From Actinomadura nitritigenes (GTDB lineage Bacteria > Actinomycetota > Actinomycetes > Streptosporangiales > Streptosporangiaceae), in assembly GCF_017573545.1 (NCBI RefSeq), contig NZ_JAGEOK010000005.1, positions 124,001-188,000 of the forward strand: 64,000 nucleotides of DNA, given 5' to 3'. Position 1 is the stretch's first letter. Every line of letters begins with the position of its first letter. The position numbers were made by a program, and so were the translations under genes. Of the stretch, positions 42,261 through 50,032 are shown piece after piece. Below the pieces are notes generated by a model. It was given only the letters and a program-made list of their open reading frames with translations, had not been told where the DNA came from and searched no databases.

Positions 42261-42278
42261 ACCTCAAGCGCTTGAGGT
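42261..42278. promoter_or_regulatory. Perfect 18-bp palindrome, MerR operator
   Basis: ACCTCAAGCGCTTGAGGT reads the same on both strands. The CCTCAAG/CTTGAGG arms are the usual half-sites of the SoxR/MerR family. Position just upstream of the merR-like gene suggests autoregulation. Confidence 0.8.
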
Positions 42279-42321
42279 CAAAGCCGCGCGGGGCCGCCGG
42301 GCCTCCGATCCGAGGGGACGG

Positions 42322-43041
42322 TCAGAAGAGGTCCCAGAAGTCGGTCCGCTGACGCATCTCGTCCGCGGTCTCTTCCAGGATCACGCGGCCGGAGCGCATC
42401 GCGTAGGCGCGGTCGGCGATCTTCAGGGCCTGCTTGACGTTCTGTTCGAGGAGCAGGACGCCGATCCCCTCGTCGTCGGCGAGGGAGCGCAGGCGGTCGA
42501 AGATGGTCTCGACGACCGACGGCGCGAGGCCGAGGGACGGCTCGTCCAGCAGCAGCAGGCGGGGGCGCGCCATCAGCGCCATGCCCAGGCTGACCATCCG
42601 CTGCTGCCCGCCCGACATCGAGCCCGCCGGTTGCCTCCAGCGCTCGTCGAGGATCGGGAAGAGCTTCTTCACCGTCGCGAGGCGCTGCACGGTGCCGGAG
42701 CCGGGCGGCGCGTTGGCGGCGCCCAGAAGGAGGTTGTCGTGCACCGACAGGTCGGGGAACACGAACCGCTCGGACGGGATCATGGCGACGCCCGCCGCGA
42801 CGGCCTTGCGGACGGGCCGGCGGGTGGTGTCGCGCCCGGCGATCCGGACGGTCCCGGCGCGCGGGCGGACGGCCCCGAGGACGGCCCGGATGGTGGTCGT
42901 CTTGCCCGCGCCGTTGTGCCCCATCAGGGTCACGATCTCGCCCGCCTCGACGCGGAGGCCGACGCCGTGGAGCACCTCCTTGCGTCCGTAGCCGGCGACC
43001 AGGCCGCTCACGTCGAGCAGCGGCGCGCTGTTCTGGGACAT
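42322..43041 (-). CDS. livF: Branched-chain-amino-acid-type ABC transporter ATP-binding protein (LivF)
   Basis: 239 residues. Walker A GHNGAGKTT at about 41-49, signature MSGGQQRMV at about 142-150, Walker B RLLLLDEPS, H-loop region LLLEQN in which the usual His of EHD is replaced by EQN, as is typical for LivF. Final gene of a four-gene importer operon, 13 bp after the fused permease/ATPase. Members import amino acids, amides, or aromatic and dicarboxylic acids. The regulon operator before the binding-protein gene links it to the catabolic operons. Confidence 0.92.
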   Translation of the reverse strand: MSQNSAPLLDVSGLVAGYGRKEVLHGVGLRVEAGEIVTLMGHNGAGKTTTIRAVLGAVRPRAGTVRIAGRDTTRRPVRKAVAAGVAMIPSERFVFPDLSVHDNLLLGAANAPPGSGTVQRLATVKKLFPILDERWRQPAGSMSGGQQRMVSLGMALMARPRLLLLDEPSLGLAPSVVETIFDRLRSLADDEGIGVLLLEQNVKQALKIADRAYAMRSGRVILEETADEMRQRTDFWDLF

Positions 43042-43054
43042 CGGGTCCTCCTCG

Positions 43055-44782
43055 TCACTGGGCGCCGAAGTACGCCTCGGCGAGGCGGGCGGACCCGGTC
43101 AGCTCGTCGAGCGTGCCGGACGCGGTGATCTCGCCGAGTTCCATGAAGCAGGTGTGGTCGGAGAGCCGGCGGACGACGTCGAGGTCGTGCTCGACCAGGC
43201 AGACGGTCCGGCCCTCGTCGCGGACCGCCGCGACCATGGCGAGCATGGTCTCCACCCAGGCCGCGTCGACGCCGGAGGCCGGTTCGTCGAGCAGCAGGAC
43301 GTCGGCCCGCGTCGCCAGCGCCCGCGCGAGCGAGACCAGCTTCGACTGGCCGTAGGACAGCGCGTCGGCCGGTGTCGCGGCCTGGCCCGCCATGCCGACG
43401 AACTCCAGCCACCGCATCGCCTCCGCGGCGGCCTCCCGGTCCGCGCGGGAGACGCCGCGGCCGGGCGCGAACAGCCGGCCGATCCGCTCCCCCGGGTTGC
43501 CGGGGACGGCGAGCATGACGTTCTCCAGGCACGTCAGCCGGTTGAGCAGCCGGACGTCCTGGAAGGTGCGCGCCAGCCCGGCGCGGACGATCAGGTCCGG
43601 GCGCATCCCGACCAGCTCGGAGCCGTTCAGGGTCACCGAGCCGGTGTCGGGGACGACGGTGCCGGTGAGCAGGTCGAACGCGGTGGTCTTGCCGGCGCCG
43701 TTCGGGCCGACGAGCGCCGTGACGGTGCCGCGCCGCAGCTCGAGGTCGATGTTCTTGGCGGCGGTGATGCCGCCGAAGCGCTTGGAGAGCCCCTCGGCGC
43801 GGAGCACGATGTCGGCCTCGGCGTAGGGCGTCCGGTCGGCGGGCCTGGGACGCGGCGAGGTCCGCGCCCTCGGCCCCGAGGCAGGCGCGGCGGGCGCTTC
43901 GGGTGCGGCGGGCACGGCGATCTTCCTGGGGCGCTCGCGGAACAGGCCCTGAGGCCGGACGAGCATGACGAGCAGTAGCAGCACGCCGTACAGCACCACC
44001 TGAACCAGCGCGGCCTGGGTGCTCTGAACGGCGAGGACCTGGCGCAGCACCGGCTCGATCATCGTGAGGACGACCCCGGCCGCGATCGAGCCGGCGAGGT
44101 TGGCGTTGCCGCCGACGATGACCATCGCGAACACCGCCATGGCGAGCGGGAACCCGTACGCCGACGGGGTCGCCTGGCCGAGCCAGCCCGAGTAGAGGCC
44201 GCCGACCAGCCCGGTCAGCCCGCTGGTGATCGCGAAGATGCCGATCTTGTAGCCGAAGGTGTTCTTGCCGAGCGCGCGGGTCGCCACGGCGTCCTCGCGG
44301 ATGCCCTTGAGCACCTGCCCGTAGGGCGACTCGCCGAGGCGGCGGCAGACGGCGAAGACGAGGGCGAGCACCACCGCCGACGGGATCAGCCAGTCGGCCG
44401 GGGTGTCCAGCGTCCTCCCGAACAGCCGCAGGCCGTCGACGCCGGTGATGCCCGTGACGCCGCCGAGGGCGTCGAAGGTGGCGAGGACGCCGATGATCCC
44501 GAGTGAGAACGCCAGCGTCATCAGGATGAGGAACTCCTCGGCGAGCCCGAGCGCGATCAGCCCGATCAGCACCCCGAGCACGGTGGTGACCAGCACGGCG
44601 ACGGCGAGGGAGGCGAGGTAGGGCCAGCCGTGCAGGCCGGCGAGGAAGCAGGCGGTGTAGCCGCCGACGCCCGCGAAGGCGGCGTGCGCGACGGAGACCT
44701 GCCCGGCGTAGCCGACGAGGAGGTTGACGCTGACGGCGAGGGCCGCGAGCAGCAGCGCCTGGTCCAGATAATTGATCCACAT
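43055..44782 (-). CDS. Fused LivM permease and LivG ATPase
   Basis: 575 residues. Residues about 1-280 form a LivM-type permease with 8-9 TM helices (SVNLLVGYAGQVSVAHAAFAGVGGYT, then MAVFAMVIVGGNANLAG). A Pro/Arg/Ala-rich linker spans about 280-325. Then a LivG-type ATPase: Walker A GPNGAGKTT, RTFQDVRLLNRLTCLENVMLA, signature LSYGQSKL, Walker B DVLLLDEPASGVD, and H-loop LVEHDLDVV. The fusion guarantees 1:1 assembly. ATG 4 bp after the LivH stop. LivG sequences usually have LSYGQQ; here the last Gln is Ser. Confidence 0.92.
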   Translation of the reverse strand: MWINYLDQALLLAALAVSVNLLVGYAGQVSVAHAAFAGVGGYTACFLAGLHGWPYLASLAVAVLVTTVLGVLIGLIALGLAEEFLILMTLAFSLGIIGVLATFDALGGVTGITGVDGLRLFGRTLDTPADWLIPSAVVLALVFAVCRRLGESPYGQVLKGIREDAVATRALGKNTFGYKIGIFAITSGLTGLVGGLYSGWLGQATPSAYGFPLAMAVFAMVIVGGNANLAGSIAAGVVLTMIEPVLRQVLAVQSTQAALVQVVLYGVLLLLVMLVRPQGLFRERPRKIAVPAAPEAPAAPASGPRARTSPRPRPADRTPYAEADIVLRAEGLSKRFGGITAAKNIDLELRRGTVTALVGPNGAGKTTAFDLLTGTVVPDTGSVTLNGSELVGMRPDLIVRAGLARTFQDVRLLNRLTCLENVMLAVPGNPGERIGRLFAPGRGVSRADREAAAEAMRWLEFVGMAGQAATPADALSYGQSKLVSLARALATRADVLLLDEPASGVDAAWVETMLAMVAAVRDEGRTVCLVEHDLDVVRRLSDHTCFMELGEITASGTLDELTGSARLAEAYFGAQ

Positions 44783-44786
44783 GGCG

Positions 44787-45710
44787 TCAGACCTTCTCCA
44801 GCGGCACGGGACGGGCGGGGCGCGGGCGGGGCACGCGGTCCTTCACCGCCAGGAACGCGAGGTAGGCGGTGAGGACGATGAAGACGGCGGTCTGCGTCCA
44901 CTGCAGCGGCAGCCGGTTCGACGCCCACTGCTCCAGCAGGCCGAGCCCGATCCCGACGGGCAGCGCGCGCAGCGGCGACGAGCGGATGCCCGCAAGGAAG
45001 GCCACCACGAATCCGTAGATGACCGTCGAGTCGCCCATGGTCGGCTGGACCGTGTAGAGCAGCCCGTACCAGAGCGCGCAGGCGCCGGAGATGAGACCGG
45101 CGATGGCGAAGCAGACGAGGTTGACGCGGCGGACCCTGATCCCCAGCACGGCGGCGAGGCCCGGGTTGCTGCGGACGGCCTTGATCGAGCGGCCGACCGG
45201 CGTGAACGCCAGGAAGGCGGTGAGGGCGAGGACGAGGACGAGGCAGGTGGCCGCCTGGTCGACGTCGAAGTTGGAGATCCGCGCCGCGCCGAGGTGGTGC
45301 TGCACCTGGTCCGGTCCGTAGAACGGCAGGCTGCTCGTGCCGAACTCGAGCTGGAGCAGGGCGATGCCCGCGGTGCTGACGCCGATCGAGGTCACGAGCA
45401 CGGCGAGCATGGCGCGGTCGGCGGCGCGGCGGGCGACGGGCTCGTAGACGCCGAGTTCCAGCAGCATGCTGACGGCGACCGCCGCCGCGAGGCCCGCGAG
45501 CGCCGACGGCCAGAACGGCGCGCCGAGGCCGTCCATCACCCAGTAGGCGGCGTAGGGGGCGACGGTGTAGGTCAGGGCGTAGGCGAAGTGGAAGCGGCCG
45601 GTGACCCCGATGACGAGCGCCAGCCCGGCGCCGAGCGCGGCGTAGAGGGCGCCCCGCACGAGACCGTTGACGGTCAGCTGCCAGAGTTCGCCGTCCAGCA
45701 GGACGTGCAT
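44787..45710 (-). CDS. livH: Branched-chain-amino-acid-type ABC permease (LivH)
   Basis: 307 residues, about eight membrane helices: LVRGALYAALGAGLALVIGVTGRFHFAYAL at the N-terminus is the typical LivH opening (G-x-x-Y-A-L-x-A-x-G). VRSNPGLAAVLGIRVRRVNLVCFAIAGLISG is the conserved cytoplasmic loop contacting the ATPase. ATG with GGGAGG at 4 bp. It lies 65 bp downstream of the binding-protein gene, with a hairpin in that gap. Confidence 0.92.
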   Translation of the reverse strand: MHVLLDGELWQLTVNGLVRGALYAALGAGLALVIGVTGRFHFAYALTYTVAPYAAYWVMDGLGAPFWPSALAGLAAAVAVSMLLELGVYEPVARRAADRAMLAVLVTSIGVSTAGIALLQLEFGTSSLPFYGPDQVQHHLGAARISNFDVDQAATCLVLVLALTAFLAFTPVGRSIKAVRSNPGLAAVLGIRVRRVNLVCFAIAGLISGACALWYGLLYTVQPTMGDSTVIYGFVVAFLAGIRSSPLRALPVGIGLGLLEQWASNRLPLQWTQTAVFIVLTAYLAFLAVKDRVPRPRPARPVPLEKV

Positions 45711-45732
45711 GGATCCTCCCGGATCGAGGGAC

Positions 45733-45760
45733 GGGGGACGGCCGCTGCGGACCGTCCCCC
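45733..45760 (-). promoter_or_regulatory. Intercistronic hairpin between binding protein and permease
   Basis: GGGGGACGG at 45733-45741 pairs with CCGTCCCCC at 45752-45760, 10-nt loop, in the 65-bp gap after the binding-protein stop. Such hairpins usually allow partial readthrough or protect the upstream mRNA, giving more binding protein than permease. Confidence 0.55.
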
Positions 45761-45775
45761 GGGAGGCGAGTCGGG

Positions 45776-47092
45776 TCAGTCCGCGAGGCGGAAGCCCCGG
45801 CCGTCGACGTCGTAGGTGGCGAGCGCCTTGACCTTGCCGTCCTTGTACTCGAAGACACCCATGGGGCGGCTCGCGACGCCGTGGGTCCTCAGGTCGATCT
45901 TCAGGGTGCCGACCGTGGCGGTGTCGCCGCCGTAGACGGAGGCGAACCGCGGGTCCTTCTCCAGCGCGGCCTTCAGCTGGGCGCCGTCGCCGGGATCGCC
46001 GCCGGCCGCCTTGACGCGGCGGATGAGGTCCCAGACCATCAGCGTCTCCTCGTAGGCGTTGGCGGCGTAGAAGTCGGCCGGCTGCCCATAGGCCCTCTTG
46101 TAGGCGTCGGCGAAGAGCCTGGCCAGCGGGTTCGGCGGGGCGGACGGGTCGAAGTAGTCCATCGCGAACTTGAGGCCGTCGGAGTCGAGGACGCCCTTGG
46201 ACGCCTGGACGGCCTCCTGAGTGAACTCGATGCCGAGGAGTTCGCTCTTGATGCCGGCGGCCTTGGCCTGGGCCGCGAACGCGCCGGGCGAGGCGCCGCT
46301 GAAGGCGACCCAGAGCAGGTCCGGCGGGTTCTTCCTGATCTTGGCGATCATGCTCGCGAAGTCCTGGGAGCTCGGCGCGACGGTCTCCCACAGGCCGTTG
46401 TAGGTCAGGCCCGCGGCGGCGAACTTCCTGGTCAAGTCGGCCTTGATGGCGGCGTTCGCGGCGCCGAGGTCCACGCCGGCGAGGCCGACCGTCCGGCCCT
46501 GCGGGTGGGTGCGCTCGAACCATTCCAGGGCGCCGGGGACGGCGTCGGACGGCGCGACCTCGCGGGTGCCGTAGAAGTACTTCGTGCCGCGGGTGAAGAC
46601 CTGGGCCCCGCCGACGCCGTCGAGGGTGAGGATCCTGCTCTTGTCGGTGTCGGCCAGCATGGCGCCGAGCCCGTCGCCCATCGAGCCGATCTTGGCCGGG
46701 ACGCCCTCGGACGCGAGTTCGGACGCGGCCTGCTTGGCGGCGACGGGGTCGGGGCCCTTGATGTCCTTGACGCTCGGCTTGATCGTGGGCCCGCCGGCGG
46801 CCTTGATCTGCTTCACCGCCAGCTCGATGGCGTTGCGCATCGACTGGCCGTTCCCGGCGGACGGGCCGGAGAGGGTGAGGGCCGCGCCGAGCGCGAAGGT
46901 GACGTCGCCGCCGAGCGCGGCGCCGTCCTTGAGCTTCAGGACCCTGACGAGGTCGGCGGCCTGGGTCCTGGCGTCCGCGGCGCTGACGCCGGTGTCGCCG
47001 GAGCCGCAGGCGGTCAGGCTCGCGGTCGCCGCCAGCGCCGCCATGAGGGGGGCGATCAGCCGCCGGCGGCGATCGCTGCGAGGGGTGGGCAT
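45776..47092 (-). CDS. ABC transporter substrate-binding lipoprotein (Leu/Ile/Val-binding type)
   Basis: 438 residues. Basic start MPTPRSDRRRR, hydrophobic h-region, lipobox LTAC with C29 as lipidation site. The mature part is a periplasmic-binding fold type I: VTFALGAALTLSGPSAGNGQSMRNAIELAVKQI, AVAAKQAASELASEG-like segment, LWVAFSGASPGAFAAQAKAAGI, and ANAYEETLMVWDLIRRV. Binds the imported substrate outside the membrane. The subfamily often takes up aromatic acids or amides rather than amino acids. Two regulon operators lie 68-106 bp upstream. Confidence 0.92.
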   Translation of the reverse strand: MPTPRSDRRRRLIAPLMAALAATASLTACGSGDTGVSAADARTQAADLVRVLKLKDGAALGGDVTFALGAALTLSGPSAGNGQSMRNAIELAVKQIKAAGGPTIKPSVKDIKGPDPVAAKQAASELASEGVPAKIGSMGDGLGAMLADTDKSRILTLDGVGGAQVFTRGTKYFYGTREVAPSDAVPGALEWFERTHPQGRTVGLAGVDLGAANAAIKADLTRKFAAAGLTYNGLWETVAPSSQDFASMIAKIRKNPPDLLWVAFSGASPGAFAAQAKAAGIKSELLGIEFTQEAVQASKGVLDSDGLKFAMDYFDPSAPPNPLARLFADAYKRAYGQPADFYAANAYEETLMVWDLIRRVKAAGGDPGDGAQLKAALEKDPRFASVYGGDTATVGTLKIDLRTHGVASRPMGVFEYKDGKVKALATYDVDGRGFRLAD

Positions 47093-47159
47093 GGGTGTTC
47101 TCCGTTTCGCCGGCCAGCGCCGGTGGCGCCGCCAGGAAGCCATACGCGCCACAATGGAT

Positions 47160-47198
47160 CCGTATTGATCGCTACACGGACTGGAGTGATCACTACAG
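47160..47198. promoter_or_regulatory. Tandem regulon operators, copies 4 and 5
   Basis: CCGTATTGATCGCTACAC at 47160-47177 (15/18) and CTGGAGTGATCACTACAG at 47181-47198 (17/18), exactly 21 bp apart, that is two helical turns. They lie between the ABC importer operon and the first TetR gene and can control both directions. Confidence 0.8.
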
Positions 47199-47287
47199 GG
47201 ACGCGGTGTGACCGTACCCATGATGTGATGGTCGACACAACCCCCTGCCGGGGCGGAGTTCTCCGAGGTCCAGAGGAGCAAGTGCAG

Positions 47288-47923
47288 ATGCGGAAGACGG
47301 CACGGCGCCATCAGCAAGGCGAGGAGTCGAGGCTGCGGATCCTCGAGGCGACCCTCGCCATCGCCGCCGAGCGCGGCTACGACGGCACCTCCATCGCCCT
47401 GGTGACGGAGGCCACCGGGCTGCCGCCCAGCTCCGTCTACTGGCACTTCCGCAACAAGGACCAGCTGCTCGCCGAGACCCTGGAGTTCAGCTACCGGCGC
47501 TGGCGGGAGACCGCGCCGACCTGGCAGGAGCGGGTCGAGACCGGCGACCCCGCCGAGGAGGTCCGCGACCGGCTGCAGCGGGCCTCGCGGGCCATCGTCG
47601 ACCGGCCGGAGTTCTGGCGGCTCGGCCTCATGCTCGGGCTGGCGAACCGGCCGAAGGAGCTGGCCGCGCGGCGCCGCTACATCGAGGTCCGCACCGAGAC
47701 CCGCGACGCCATCCGGACCTGGTGGGAGCAGGTGCTCGCGTCCGGCGACCCGGAGCGCCGGCGGGAGGTCGCCGACCGGATGGCCCGCTTCCACCTCGCC
47801 GTCATGGACGGGCTGTACCTCGGCGTCCGCTCCGACCGCGGCTGGGACCTGGAACGCCTGGTCGACCTCATCGCCGACGGCGTCTACGCGCAGGCCGGCG
47901 CCTGGCTCGGCGAGGCGGCGTGA
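47288..47923 (+). CDS. TetR-family regulator A of the catabolic regulon
   Basis: 211 residues. HTH EESRLRILEATLAIAAERGYDGTSIALVTEATGLPPSSVYWHFRNKDQLLAE at about 11-62. C-terminal ligand-binding domain with many Trp/Arg. ATG 9 bp after GAGGAG; a GTG two codons earlier is too close to the SD. It is closely similar in the HTH to regulator B, whose GTG overlaps its TGA. The palindromes in front of it recur before all the catabolic units, so it or regulator B is the likely repressor. Ligand unknown; a pathway intermediate is expected. Confidence 0.9.
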   Translation: MRKTARRHQQGEESRLRILEATLAIAAERGYDGTSIALVTEATGLPPSSVYWHFRNKDQLLAETLEFSYRRWRETAPTWQERVETGDPAEEVRDRLQRASRAIVDRPEFWRLGLMLGLANRPKELAARRRYIEVRTETRDAIRTWWEQVLASGDPERRREVADRMARFHLAVMDGLYLGVRSDRGWDLERLVDLIADGVYAQAGAWLGEAA

Positions 47924-48564
47924 GCACCGTGCCGTCCGCCTCCCCCCGGCCCGGCGACGACCGGGAGATGTCCCGCGTCCGCATCCTCACGGCGGCCGCC
48001 GAGATCGCCGCCGAGAACGGCTACGAGGGCACCACGATCTCGAAGGTCACCAAGCGGTCCGGCCTGCCGGCCAGCTCCGTCTACTGGTTCTTCCGGGACA
48101 AGGACCACCTGCTCGCCGAGGTCGTCCGGCACAGCTTCGAGCAGTGGATCGCCGCCGAGCCGCGCTGGGAGCGCGATCCGCGCGACGGGCGGACGCTGGC
48201 GGAGGGGCTCCGGGACATCCTGTCGCGCTCGACGCGCGGCCTGCCCGGCGCGCCGGACTTCCTGCGCATCGGGCACATGCTGCTGCTGGAGTCCCGCGAG
48301 GTCGAGGCGGAGGCGCGCCAGTACTTCCTGGCCGCCCGCGACGCGGTGGCCAGCAGCATCGCGGCCTGGTTCACCTCGTATTTCAGCACCGGGCTGCGGG
48401 CCCGCCGGCCCGAGCTGGCGATGGACCTGGCCCGCATCGTGATGGCCTCGACCGACGGGCTCTTCCTGGCCCACCAGATCGACGGGTCCGCGGACGCGGA
48501 CGACTTCATCACGATCATCGTGGCCGTCGTCGAGCAGGCGGTCGCGGACGCCGGACGGGCCTGA
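47920..48564 (+). CDS. TetR-family regulator B of the catabolic regulon
   Basis: 214 residues. HTH SRVRILTAAAEIAAENGYEGTTISKVTKRSGLPASSVYWFFRDKDHLLAEVV at about 18-69, a paralogue of regulator A (GLPxSSVYWxFRxKDxLLAE shared). GTG start in a GTGA overlap, so the two are translated in a fixed relation. They could form a heterodimer, bind the same operator with different ligands, or divide sensing of two substrates, matching the doubled hydroxylase/hydrolase set. Confidence 0.9.
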   Translation: MSTVPSASPRPGDDREMSRVRILTAAAEIAAENGYEGTTISKVTKRSGLPASSVYWFFRDKDHLLAEVVRHSFEQWIAAEPRWERDPRDGRTLAEGLRDILSRSTRGLPGAPDFLRIGHMLLLESREVEAEARQYFLAARDAVASSIAAWFTSYFSTGLRARRPELAMDLARIVMASTDGLFLAHQIDGSADADDFITIIVAVVEQAVADAGRA

Positions 48565-48643
48565 GCGCGGCCCCGGTGGGACGGCCGGACGGCGCCCTGA
48601 TGGGGACGGACGGTTGTCACGCCGGGGTTCCGCATGGCAATCT

Positions 48644-48661
48644 CTGTAGCGATCGCTACAG
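48644..48661. promoter_or_regulatory. Regulon operator, copy 6 (perfect palindrome)
   Basis: CTGTAGCGATCGCTACAG is a perfect 18-bp palindrome directly upstream of the flavin reductase SD. A weak promoter, TTGTCA at 48614-48619 with CAATCT at 48638-48643, would put the operator at the transcription start, a repressor position. Confidence 0.85.
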
Positions 48662-48676
48662 GGAGGAGTTCCCGCC

Positions 48677-49192
48677 ATGCCCCTCACCGCCCACCAGACC
48701 GGCGCTCCGGCCGTCGACCCCGCCCGCTTCCGCCACGTGCTCGGCCACTACCCCACCGGCGTCGTCGTGGTGACCGCCCTCGACCGGTCCGGTGCCGCCA
48801 TCGGCATGACGGTCGGCTCGTTCACGTCCGTCTCGCTCGACCCCCCGCTGGTGGCCTTCCTGCCGGACCGGAACTCCGGCTCATGGCGCGCGCTGCGCGA
48901 GTCCGGCGAACGGTTCTGCGTGAACGTGCTGTCGGCCGGCCAGGAGGACGTCTGCCGCGCCGTGGCCGTGCGCAAGACGGACAAGTTCCACGACATCGAG
49001 TGGCGGCCGTCCCCCGCCGGCAACCCGGTCATCAACGGCGCCGTCGCCTGGATCGACTGCGTCACCGAGCAGCTCCACGACGCCGGCGACCACCACATCG
49101 TCGTCGGCCGCGTCCTGCACCTGCAGGAAGGCGACGGTGAGACGCCGCTGCTGTTCCACCAGGGCACTTACGGCACGTTCGCCCCGCACTGA
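48677..49192 (+). CDS. Flavin reductase (HsaB/HpaC-like) for the two-component hydroxylases
   Basis: 171 residues. FMN-binding split barrel of the flavin-reductase domain: FRHVLGHYPTGVVVVTALDRSGAAIGMTVGSFTSVSLDPPLVAFLPDRNSGSWRALRESGERFCVNVLS, and DHHIVVGRVLHLQEGDGETPLLFHQGTYGTF. Supplies FMNH2/FADH2 using NAD(P)H. It is monocistronic, far from the hydroxylases, but carries the best copy of their operator, which argues that it is their shared reductase. ATG with GGGAGGAG. Followed by an imperfect inverted repeat before the convergent TetR gene. Confidence 0.92.
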   Translation: MPLTAHQTGAPAVDPARFRHVLGHYPTGVVVVTALDRSGAAIGMTVGSFTSVSLDPPLVAFLPDRNSGSWRALRESGERFCVNVLSAGQEDVCRAVAVRKTDKFHDIEWRPSPAGNPVINGAVAWIDCVTEQLHDAGDHHIVVGRVLHLQEGDGETPLLFHQGTYGTFAPH

Positions 49193-49254
49193 CCCCCGGC
49201 CTCACCGGCGGGCGAGACGCCTCCGGCCACCACGGCCACGTGGGCGGGGCGTTC

Positions 49255-49842
49255 TCACCGCGCGCGGATGCCGTCGAGGATGAGCGAGACGACCGCCTCG
49301 GACTCCGCCTCGACCTCCGGGGAACACCACTCCGCGGCGTGCATCGGATCGTGGAAGCGGCTGGTCGCGTTGAGGACGGCCCGTGCGATCACCTCCGGCT
49401 CACCTGCCGCGAAGTCGCCGCCGGCGATGCCGTCGACGACGATGGCGCTGATCTGGGCGATCAGGAACGCGACATGGCCGGAGGACACGCTGCTGTGCTC
49501 CGCCGCCAGCACCCGGAACGTGGCGAACAGCTCCGGGTCCTCCTTCGCCTTGGCCCACTTCGCGGCGAACATCGAGGTGAGCAGGCCGCGCAACCGGTCG
49601 GGGGGCGACGACTCGCGACTCCGGGCCGCGGCGGCGAAGTCCTCGCGCACCCGGTCGAGCCAGCGCCGGATCACGGCCTCGCGCAGAGCCGCCTTGGACG
49701 GGAAATGCCGGTACACGCTCCCGTGGCTCACTCCCAGCAGCCGCGCGACGTCGAGCACCGTGGTCTTCTCCGGACCGTGGCGGCGCAGCACCTCTTCGGT
49801 GGCGGACACGATCGTCTCCGCGTCGAGCGGCTCCCCGCGCAC
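49255..49842 (-). CDS. TetR-family regulator
   Basis: 195 residues. HTH AETIVSATEEVLRRHGPEKTTVLDVARLLGVSHGSVYRHFPSKAALREAV at about 8-57; the C-terminal domain resembles TetR_C_7/AcrR types. GTG with GAGGAGG upstream. Divergent from the broken aldo/keto reductase and quinone reductase genes (about 190 bp apart), which it probably controls. The gap contains TTGTCAGCC/GGCTGACAAA-like sequence near 49,900 but no clean palindrome that I can defend. Confidence 0.9.
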   Translation of the reverse strand: MRGEPLDAETIVSATEEVLRRHGPEKTTVLDVARLLGVSHGSVYRHFPSKAALREAVIRRWLDRVREDFAAAARSRESSPPDRLRGLLTSMFAAKWAKAKEDPELFATFRVLAAEHSSVSSGHVAFLIAQISAIVVDGIAGGDFAAGEPEVIARAVLNATSRFHDPMHAAEWCSPEVEAESEAVVSLILDGIRAR

Positions 49843-50032
49843 CCGTCCTCCTCATCGCGCTGACGGCAATCAGACTATGTCAGCTTCGTGCGGGTGTCTG
49901 GCTGACAAAAATTGAAATCTGTCATCCAAAACTTGTACCGTGAGGCCGCCAGCGCGTCACCACGGCCGTCCAGGGCGGCCTCGCCGGCCCTGCCGAGGCG
50001 TGGTGCGCGACCACCGATCGAGGAGACCTCCC

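Noticed and set aside
41971..43128. 385-codon plus-strand frame over MerR and LivF
   Set aside because: Antisense shadow rich in Arg/His/Gly; the minus-strand genes are unambiguous.
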